A stretch of DNA of 14,751 nucleotides, taken from positions 1-14,751 of the forward strand of contig CAYPHJ010000110.1 in the NCBI GenBank assembly GCA_964410485.1, in the 5' to 3' direction. Both the position numbers and the translations under genes were made by a program. Below the pieces are notes generated by a model. That model was not told the DNA's origin and made no database searches. It saw only the letters and a program-made list of their open reading frames with translations. Positions 1-5,575 of this stretch are shown here, one piece after another. This DNA comes from CAYPHJ01 sp964410485 (GTDB lineage: Bacteria > Desulfobacterota > Binatia > UBA9968). Positions within the stretch are counted from its first letter, which is position 1, and the number at the start of each line of letters is the position of its first letter.

Positions 1-80
1 AATACTTCGACCGCGAAGGAACAACGGTAAGAATCGGCGACGTTCGCCGTCGCAAGTCCCCTTTGCCGGCCGCTAAGTAG
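1..80 (+). CDS. selB: Selenocysteine-specific elongation factor SelB, C-terminal end (partial)
   Basis: Codons from position 3 to the TAG at 78-80 read YFDREGTTVRIGDVRRRKSP and end soon after in LPAAK. From family knowledge this resembles the last winged-helix of SelB, which typically ends in a stretch like LLEYFDRxGxTxRxGxxRxLR. That domain binds the SECIS hairpin in selenoprotein mRNAs, while the absent N-terminal part is an EF-Tu-like GTPase carrying Sec-tRNA. Only about 25 residues are visible, so the call rests on this short match plus the immediately following selD, which itself needs Sec insertion. The gene is cut by the window start. It could be another short basic C-terminus, but the context makes SelB the best reading. 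Confidence 0.68.
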   Translation, partial: YFDREGTTVRIGDVRRRKSPLPAAK

Positions 81-98
81 CAGCCGGTTCAAATATTC

Positions 99-133
99 AA
101 GGTTCAAAGTTGGGAGAGTGGACTTTGAACCTT
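99..133. repeat. 12-bp perfect inverted repeat built from GTTCAAAG words
   Basis: AAGGTTCAAAGT at 99-110 is the exact reverse complement of ACTTTGAACCTT at 122-133, with an 11-nt loop. The flanks repeat the same words: GTTCAAATATTCAA at 87-100, and TTTGAACTCGGAACGTTGAAC running to about 152. It follows the selB stop but has no T-tract on the plus strand, so it is not a convincing intrinsic terminator. Similar degenerate GTTC/GAAC words recur at 5447-5560 and near 11704-11735, which suggests a dispersed intergenic repeat. Confidence 0.75.
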
Positions 134-181
134 TGAACTCGGAACGTTGAACACGCAAGGCGGCGAGCGAGCAGATCGGAT

Positions 182-260
182 CCTCACCTCGATCTTCTCC
201 CAAAGGGCGAGGAAGGTAGTCCCCCTCTCCCGCTGGGAGAGGGACTGGGTGAGGGATGAG
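182..260. repeat. REP-like palindromic element in the selD leader
   Basis: The core is CCCTCTCCC (223-231), loop GCT, GGGAGAGGG (235-243), a perfect 9-bp hairpin. It is enclosed by a wider pair, CCTCACC (182-188) and GGTGAGG (249-255). The CCCTCTCCC...GGGAGAGGG...GGGTGAGGG layout resembles palindromic repeats commonly dispersed between bacterial genes. It lies between selB and selD, about 40 nt before the selD start, and could affect mRNA stability or translation of selD. No transposase is adjacent. Confidence 0.65.
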
Positions 261-298
261 CAATTGCAATTGGGAGAGGATGGAATTAGAGTCACGCT

Positions 299-1354
299 AT
301 GGGAACTGGAGCAAACAAAGCCATTCGCTTGACGCAGTCGGTCAAGGCCGCGGGTTGAGCCGCCAAGCTCGGCCCCGCCGACCTCGTGCAAGTTTTGCAC
401 GATCTGCCCAAGTTTGAAAATCCCGATCTGCTGGTTGGCACGGAGACGTGTGACGATGCGGGCGTGTACCGTCTGAGCCCCGACCTTGCAATCGTGAACA
501 CGGTGGACTTTTTCACCCCGATTGTCGATGATCCCTATACATTCGGCCGCATCGCCGCCACAAACTCGCTGAGCGACGTGTACGCTATGGGTGGCGAGCC
601 AAAAACGGCGATGAACATCGTCTGCTTCCCCAAGGGAAAATTGGACATGCAAATCCTCGCAGACATACTCAGGGGAGGCGCGGAAAAGGTCAAAGAAAGC
701 GGCGCCGTGATCGTCGGCGGTCACAGCATCATTGACGAAGAGATCAAATACGGGATGGCCGTCACCGGCGTGATTCATCCCGACCACATTTATCGTAATG
801 TCGGGGTGCAGGAAGGTGACGTCCTGGTGTTAACCAAGCCTCTGGGAACGGGCATCATTTCCACTGCCCTGAAAAAAGGAAAGGCTTCCAGGGAAAGCAT
901 TCAAGAAGCGGTTGACTCCATGACCGCCCTGAACCGTACGGCGTCAGAGGTCATGCGCGAGTTCCCGGTGCATGCGTGTTCCGATGTGACCGGTTACGGG
1001 ATCCTCGGGCATGCCTTGGAAATGGCGAGCGGCAGCGGGGTAACGTTAGTGATCGAAAGCGCCAACTTGCCGTTACTGCGAGATGCCCCCAGGCTAGCCG
1101 AGAAAGGCTACATCACGGGAGGATGCAAAAGGAACCGGGAGTATCTCAGTGACAAGATCACGATCGACGCCTCGTTGCGCGAAGGCCTGGTGGAAGTTGC
1201 GTTGGATCCACAAACCTCGGGGGGCCTGCTGCTGGCCGTGGCCCAGAGACACGCAAAAAAACTGGTGGAGGCACTGCGCACAGCCGGGGTAACGCACGCA
1301 GTCTCGGTCGGCTACGCCAGCTCGCTACAAAAATCCTGGGTACGGCTCATTTAG
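299..1354 (+). CDS. selD: Selenophosphate synthetase SelD, selenocysteine-containing (UGA at 356-358 decoded as Sec)
   Basis: SelD makes selenophosphate from selenide and ATP, the selenium donor for Sec-tRNA synthesis. Reading UGA 356-358 as Sec gives a 351-residue protein, normal for the family, starting at ATG 299. The only in-frame codons further upstream run into TAG at 287-289. The N-terminus reads MGTGANKAIRLTQSVKAAG, then U20, then AAK with Lys23. The U/C-x-x-K pair is the catalytic Cys17/Lys20 of E. coli SelD. Metal/ATP-binding segments follow: CDDAGVY (51-57), NTVDFFTP and NSLSDVYAMGG. The C-terminal AIRS domain shows SDVTGYGILGHALEM and LDPQTSGGLLL. Calling stop at UGA would wrongly start the gene at GTG 386 and lose the catalytic residue. 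The Shine-Dalgarno is weak: GGGAGAGGA lies about 18 nt upstream. It follows selB on the same strand and converges on the phosphatase gene. Confidence 0.95.
384..402 (+). promoter_or_regulatory. Bacterial SECIS hairpin for Sec insertion in selD
   Basis: TCGTGCAA (384-391) pairs perfectly with TTGCACGA (395-402) around a GTT loop (392-394), inside the coding sequence. The apical loop begins 33 nt after the UGA. Known bacterial SECIS elements have a small loop with G in its first positions, roughly 16-37 nt after the UGA, and are bound by SelB. Loop sequence, stem quality and distance all fit. The same bases also encode residues 29-35 of SelD. Confidence 0.82.
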
Positions 1355-1373
1355 GTTTAGGCTAAGGTTAAGG

Positions 1374-2204
1374 TTAAGCCTCAACCTGCCCTTGTTTATC
1401 CAGGAGCTCTTCGATCGCCTCGCTCCAACCCTCCGGTCCGATCTTAAGCGTTCGCTGCAGTCGCGAAACATTCTGAACCACCACGGAATCCCAAGTGCCG
1501 TCTGGGTTTCTGATCAGGATCGGGTGGTCAACTTCGAGAAGAAACGGCAGGTCGTTGGGTGAGTTACCGAGGCCGGCGCTGGTCACAAATGGATTCCAAC
1601 GGCGATACCACTCGAGAAGCAGCTTTGTCGCTCTGCCCTTATCACTGCCGCAAGTCAGATGAAAGAAGCGGTCTCCTACTGTGATCTTCAATCCTTTGGT
1701 TCTAATCGCAGTGAAAAGCCTTTGATAGTCGCTTCTTTCCACGATAAACGGTTCATCATATTCGCGGTCGGCGGCGTTGCGCGCGTTCTCCTGAGATAAT
1801 CCGGTGAGGCGGCAGATTTCCGCCAAACTCATGTCGCCAAAACAGCGGACGTGAACACGAAATTGTCGCGCTGCGTCTGTCAAAGCGCGCCGCAACACAT
1901 CCACGCTTTGACCCAACTCGAATTTCTCCAGGCCTCTCACGTGACTCGTATTCTCAATGGGAAATGGAAAATAATCAGGGCGAAAGTAAATGGCGCCGCC
2001 GTTCTCGACAATAAACGGATCGCTGAGGCCAAGTTCTTCCCAAATTGGCTCGATCTCACTTCGGGTCTTGCTCGAGCACAGAACCAGCGGGATGTCCAGG
2101 GATCGCAGCCGCGCAAGCGCGGGCAGGCTCGCATCGTAGCTGTACGTCAGCTGGTCGAGAAGGCTTCCGTCCAGGTCGGTAATAACAACCAGCGTAGGAT
2201 TCAA
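1374..2204 (-). CDS. mpgP: Mannosyl/glucosyl-3-phosphoglycerate phosphatase (HAD superfamily, MPGP family)
   Basis: This 276-residue HAD phosphatase should remove phosphate from glucosyl- or mannosyl-3-phosphoglycerate to release the compatible solute. Motif I is TDLDG with nucleophile Asp10 and Asp12. Motif II is LCSSKTR (Ser44/Ser45). Motif III is Lys189 in GSDKGRA. Motif IV is GLGNSPNDLPFL (211-222), where the usual GD is GN while the final ND is kept. The segment FIVENGGAIYF (64-74) is typical of the MPGP/YedP group. Translation starts at TTG 2204, overlapping the upstream synthase stop as TTGA, with a strong AAGGAGG at 2216-2222, so coupling is likely. Because the partner synthase is GpgS-like, the physiological substrate is probably glucosyl-3-phosphoglycerate. 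Its stop is only 19 nt from the convergent selD stop. Confidence 0.87.
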   Translation of the reverse strand: MNPTLVVITDLDGSLLDQLTYSYDASLPALARLRSLDIPLVLCSSKTRSEIEPIWEELGLSDPFIVENGGAIYFRPDYFPFPIENTSHVRGLEKFELGQSVDVLRRALTDAARQFRVHVRCFGDMSLAEICRLTGLSQENARNAADREYDEPFIVERSDYQRLFTAIRTKGLKITVGDRFFHLTCGSDKGRATKLLLEWYRRWNPFVTSAGLGNSPNDLPFLLEVDHPILIRNPDGTWDSVVVQNVSRLQRTLKIGPEGWSEAIEELLDKQGQVEA

Positions 2205-4051
2205 AACGCGTTGCGCCTCCTTGCATGGCGATGGTCCGAAAACTTCTCCTGGTATTCGACAATGGTTTCCATCGGCGGCCGTTCTTGGTCGCGAATTTCT
2301 TTTAGCTCCAGGGCATAGCCTCGGCGGCGATGTTGAATCAGCTTCATGTTGCGATTGACCTCGTCCAGCTGGATCCGCTCCTGCTGTTGCAAACGCTGCA
2401 TGATGACCTGGACAATAGCGAAGGCCATCTGGCTGAGCGCCGGCAGGGATTGGTTGCGATGGATGCGCTCTTCGAGATCCACCTGGGCGATGGCACGCAA
2501 ACCAAACTGGTTGAACAAATCGATCAAGAGACCGGTTTCGACTCCGTACCCGGTAAAAAAAGGAACGCGCTCGAGCGCCGCCCGCCGCCCGGCGTATTCA
2601 CCTGCGAGCGGTTGAATCATCCCGGAAAGATCCGGATAAAAGAGATTGAAGAGGGGGCGGACAGTAAGCTCGGTAACCCGGCCACCTCCTTCCGACATGA
2701 GATTTTCTCCAATGCGGATTGGCCGTCGATAGAAGCCCTTGACGTACTGAATTTCGGGTTCCCGCAAGAGCGGCCCCAAAAGTCCGTAGACAAAGCCGGG
2801 TGAGAAGTTTTTAATATCCGTATCCACCCAGGCGATGATATCTCCTTCCAAAGCAAAGAGGCTCTTCCACAACGCCTCGCCTTTGCCGCGAAATGAGCCG
2901 TGTTGCGCCATGATCTCCTGATGAACGATGACGGGGACGCCACTTTCCTGCGCTATCTTCACGGTGTCGTCTGTCGAGCCGGAATCAATGAGCACGATCT
3001 CATCGAGCAACGGCATCTCATCACACAGCCTGGCTTTGACCATGCGTATGATCGCGCCGACGGTTTCTGCCTCATTGAGAGCAGGCAATCCCAGACTGAT
3101 CGTCACCCCTTGCTTGCGTTTCATTTCGACGAGTTTGCTCAAGTCGGCGAATTCGTCTCGATGAAATGTATTCTCGGCAAACCATTGATCGACGCGCTCG
3201 GACAGTTCCTTGGGCCGTACCAGACTATGCCGTCGGCTCCATGCCAGGAACGGCTCAGGCGTCTTGGCGACGAGAAGCGGTTTGTCGATCGCCTTGGCAA
3301 TTTGCTCCACGATCGGGCCGAGAAAAAATGAGTGGTGCTCGGTAGCCGACCCCGCGCCAATGACCACCAGATCGTGCCGCGCGGCCTCTTGCAAGATGAT
3401 CTCGCGCGGATCCCCCTCTACGGCGATCAGCCGCTTGACGGCAGGATGAAAGCGCAGTCTCTGAATGAAACTGTGATACAGGCTCTCGTCGAAAGAAGGG
3501 GAAGCGAAACGCTGCTCACAATGCAAAACCGTAATCTCGCCATCCAGCGAACGGGCGAGTTGGTCGGAAACGTCCAAGGCGAATTCTGCGTATGGCCCAC
3601 CGCGAACCGGCAAGAGTATGCGCTTTCGTTCCGACAGATCACCGACCCGGGCAACGAGCAGGTTACAGGGCGGCGCCTCAACCAGCCGGTCGATGGTGCG
3701 CCCAAAGAGCCATTCGTCAGAGCGCGCGCTTCCCGCCCAAGGCAGCAATAACAAATCGCACCTTTCCACCGCGGCGCTCTCCGCGATGCCTTCAGAAAGC
3801 CGGTGTGAAACCCGGACCAGAGGTTTAACTTCGACGCGTTCCTCAGGCAGAAACGAGTGAATCTCCTCCAGCGCCGCGCGGGAATCGAGCGCCTCTTCGG
3901 CACCTTCACTGAGCGAGCTTTCCTCCGGTACCCTAACGACTCGCAGGGCCAGGATCTTACCCCTGGGAGCCAGGAGCAAAGAGGCGAGCTTGAGGTCGAA
4001 ACGCGCGGCCGTAGCATTGACAACCGGAATGAGGATCTTCGCGAATTGCAT
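2201..4051 (-). CDS. gpgS: Fusion protein: two universal-stress-protein domains + glucosyl-3-phosphoglycerate synthase (GpgS)
   Basis: The protein has 616 residues in three parts. Residues 1-135 and 143-264 each have the Usp fold pattern: KILIPV and KRILLPV starts, then DLLLLPWAG and DLVVIGAGS strands, then a C-terminal strand CNLLVAR and KPLLVAK. Residues about 285-600 are a GT-A glycosyltransferase of the GpgS (GT81) type, with SLGLPALNEAETVG (319-332), IDSGSTDDT, GSFRGKGEALW (385-395), the metal-binding DTD (410-412), PLAGEYAGRR and RIHRNQ (His531). GpgS transfers glucose from a nucleotide donor to 3-phosphoglycerate. Stand-alone GpgS proteins are roughly 300-400 residues, so the Usp part is an N-terminal addition. 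The ATP-loop pattern G-2X-G-9X-G-S/T is degraded in both Usp domains. ATG 4051 lies 17 nt after the upstream glycosyltransferase stop. The donor sugar (glucose or mannose) cannot be proven from sequence. Confidence 0.88.
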   Translation of the reverse strand: MQFAKILIPVVNATAARFDLKLASLLLAPRGKILALRVVRVPEESSLSEGAEEALDSRAALEEIHSFLPEERVEVKPLVRVSHRLSEGIAESAAVERCDLLLLPWAGSARSDEWLFGRTIDRLVEAPPCNLLVARVGDLSERKRILLPVRGGPYAEFALDVSDQLARSLDGEITVLHCEQRFASPSFDESLYHSFIQRLRFHPAVKRLIAVEGDPREIILQEAARHDLVVIGAGSATEHHSFFLGPIVEQIAKAIDKPLLVAKTPEPFLAWSRRHSLVRPKELSERVDQWFAENTFHRDEFADLSKLVEMKRKQGVTISLGLPALNEAETVGAIIRMVKARLCDEMPLLDEIVLIDSGSTDDTVKIAQESGVPVIVHQEIMAQHGSFRGKGEALWKSLFALEGDIIAWVDTDIKNFSPGFVYGLLGPLLREPEIQYVKGFYRRPIRIGENLMSEGGGRVTELTVRPLFNLFYPDLSGMIQPLAGEYAGRRAALERVPFFTGYGVETGLLIDLFNQFGLRAIAQVDLEERIHRNQSLPALSQMAFAIVQVIMQRLQQQERIQLDEVNRNMKLIQHRRRGYALELKEIRDQERPPMETIVEYQEKFSDHRHARRRNAF

Positions 4052-4068
4052 AGGTCACTGAGAAGCGA

Positions 4069-5373
4069 TTACGCTCCGGTCAACTTTTCAGAAGTCATAC
4101 CGGTTTGCAACGTTTCTTTGGGCGCGGACTCTTGTTCTCTTAGATCCCAACGATTCAGCAAATAAGGTTTCTCTTTCTCGAACACCCCTGCCTGCTCCTC
4201 GATCACCCGCTCGGCCTCGGCAGTCGTCATTTTTGCCGTCTCGTTGATAAAAGACGCGACTCGCGCCTCATATAACGGACTCATCACGTCCACCAGTTTG
4301 GAGCGGTCTTTGGCCCAGTGATGAAACGTCGCCGCAATCTCGTACAGGATGTGCGTCCACTGGACAACATCCAGGAAAAAGGCTTTCGTATCGGCGCCGG
4401 CCAATTTTTCCACCGTTGCGTAGGACTCGGGGGTGAGAATCTCTCTCCAGAGCACGCTAAAGTGCTGGAACCCGAGCTTGAAATTCTCGATTAGCAGGTC
4501 CTGATTGACTTTAATGGCTTCCGGCTCGAGGGCGTCCAGCAGACCGAAGGTTTCCACTGGTTCACTCCCGCGCACATCTTTCCAGATGGATGCGTGCTGT
4601 TCCATGAGCGTGAACAACGTCCAAACCACTTGCCGGAACATGGCGCCGAGAGACGAGGCCGGGTCTTTGGGATCATGCACTTTCATCCCCAGGTTCGCCT
4701 GGCACACCGTGAACCCACTCGCCACCGCTTGTGTGGTCATCCAGATGTCGATGCCGAAGCGAGCCACATCGGTCATCCAAACGTTGTGCGTCAGATACGA
4801 CTGGATGGTTTTTCGCGACAGCCCAAAGTCACCTCCGATGGGTTGGCGGATGCGTTTGCCGTAAAGCGCGCGAGTGAGATTGTAGGCGACGGTATTGGTG
4901 ATCGTCCCGTCGTACTTGTAGCGCAAATAGTTAGGCGCGACAAAATCGTAGCGCTTCTCCAGCACGGGATCGAGCAGCCATTTGACCCAGTCTGGCGTTA
5001 TGCTCCTCAAATCCGCATCCACGACTGCGCACGCGTTCACATTTAGTTTCTCCGCCGCTTCGAAGATCGCGCGCAGGGCCGTGCCTTTTCCGCCGAGTCC
5101 GCGGTAGATGAAGATGACTTTCTCCTGCCAGGGCATGATTTCTTCTTCGCGGGCGATCTCGCGAGTGTCGTCGGTGGAGCCCCCGTCCGACAGCAAGATC
5201 ACCGAGCGGGCAGACTTGTAATGCTTGGCCAGGCCCCGACTGACCTGCTTGAGTACGTTTACTATCGTGGACTCGTTGTTATAGCAGGGAATGCCGACAA
5301 CAATATCGGCCGACTCGATTTGTTCGATCCGTTTGGTCAGATAAGGCCGAAAGGCAGTATCGTAATCCGTCAT
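4069..5373 (-). CDS. GT-A family glycosyltransferase, mannosylglycerate synthase-like
   Basis: This is a 434-residue nucleotide-sugar glycosyltransferase. It shows ADIVVGIPCYNNESTI (22-37), LSDGGSTDDT (61-70), GLGGKGTALR (92-101), the metal-binding DAD (119-121), RQPIGGDFGLSR (176-187), RFGIDIWMTTQ (205-215) and KVHDPKD with His233. From memory, the DAD, QPxGG, xGID and KxH pattern matches mannosylglycerate synthase of Rhodothermus (GT78), so a sugar-to-glycerate or sugar-to-glucosylglycerate transfer is plausible. Residues 245-430 are a helical C-terminal domain. No signal peptide or membrane helix is seen, so it should be cytoplasmic. I chose ATG 5373 over the upstream ATG 5454 because GGGGAGGAG sits 6 nt before it and a sigma-70-like promoter lies between the two. 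It heads the GpgS/phosphatase cluster. The exact donor and acceptor are unknown. Confidence 0.8.
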   Translation of the reverse strand: MTDYDTAFRPYLTKRIEQIESADIVVGIPCYNNESTIVNVLKQVSRGLAKHYKSARSVILLSDGGSTDDTREIAREEEIMPWQEKVIFIYRGLGGKGTALRAIFEAAEKLNVNACAVVDADLRSITPDWVKWLLDPVLEKRYDFVAPNYLRYKYDGTITNTVAYNLTRALYGKRIRQPIGGDFGLSRKTIQSYLTHNVWMTDVARFGIDIWMTTQAVASGFTVCQANLGMKVHDPKDPASSLGAMFRQVVWTLFTLMEQHASIWKDVRGSEPVETFGLLDALEPEAIKVNQDLLIENFKLGFQHFSVLWREILTPESYATVEKLAGADTKAFFLDVVQWTHILYEIAATFHHWAKDRSKLVDVMSPLYEARVASFINETAKMTTAEAERVIEEQAGVFEKEKPYLLNRWDLREQESAPKETLQTGMTSEKLTGA

Positions 5374-5395
5374 GCGCTCCTCCCCGTGGCGCTTT

Positions 5396-5424
5396 ATTTT
5401 AGCGCGTGACACGCAATGTTCCAA
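5396..5424 (-). promoter_or_regulatory. Sigma-70-like promoter of the glycosylglycerate cluster
   Basis: On the minus strand TTGGAA (5424-5419) is followed after exactly 17 nt by TAAAAT (5401-5396). The expected transcription start near 5389 leaves a leader of about 15 nt that contains the GGGGAGGAG ribosome-binding site for ATG 5373. Position and spacing are ideal, although the -35 matches only four of six consensus bases. Confidence 0.6.
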
Positions 5425-5446
5425 AGGAAAAGCGCGCACCGCGCGC

Positions 5447-5560
5447 AGTTCCAAGTTCCAAGTCGCTAGTCTCTAGTTTCCCCATCAACAAACTTATGGG
5501 ACAGCACAGTAGTTCTTTAGCCCAACCAGAAACCAGGAACTTGAAACGAGAAACTTGAAA
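5447..5560. repeat. Degenerate GTTCCAA / GAAACTTGAAA word repeats between the two minus-strand operons
   Basis: The spacer between the Mrp operon end (5576) and the glycosyltransferase promoter holds tandem AGTTCCAAGTTCCAAG near 5447-5462 and CTAGTCTCTAGTTTCC just after it. Near 5530-5560, GAACTTGAAAC is followed by GAAACTTGAAA in the opposite sense. These are short, imperfect, partly inverted words of the same general kind as at 87-152. I see no gene and no hairpin with a T-tract that would clearly end the Mrp transcript. Confidence 0.55.
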
Positions 5561-5575
5561 TGCGATGCGCGCTGC

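Noticed and set aside
81..298. A tRNA-Sec (selC) gene between selB and selD
   Set aside because: The hairpins here are repeat palindromes; there is no acceptor/T-arm pattern with GGTTCGAxTCC and no CCA end at the right spacing.
104..787. Minus-strand 227-aa frame overlapping selD
   Set aside because: It covers selD antisense and repeat sequence, has no family resemblance, and is a shadow of the plus-strand gene.
386..1354. SelD starting at GTG 386
   Set aside because: It would lack the N-terminal catalytic Sec/Lys pair. The sequence upstream through the UGA continues perfect SelD similarity to ATG 299.
1351..1379. Telomere-like GGTTA/GGTTTA hexamer repeat or bidirectional terminator between selD and mpgP
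   Set aside because: Only about four imperfect units; the best stem is 5 bp with a 13-nt loop and no T-tract. Too weak to call either.
4069..5454. Glycosyltransferase starting at ATG 5454
   Set aside because: A good promoter and ribosome-binding site lie downstream of it, directly before ATG 5373, and residues 1-27 do not look like protein.
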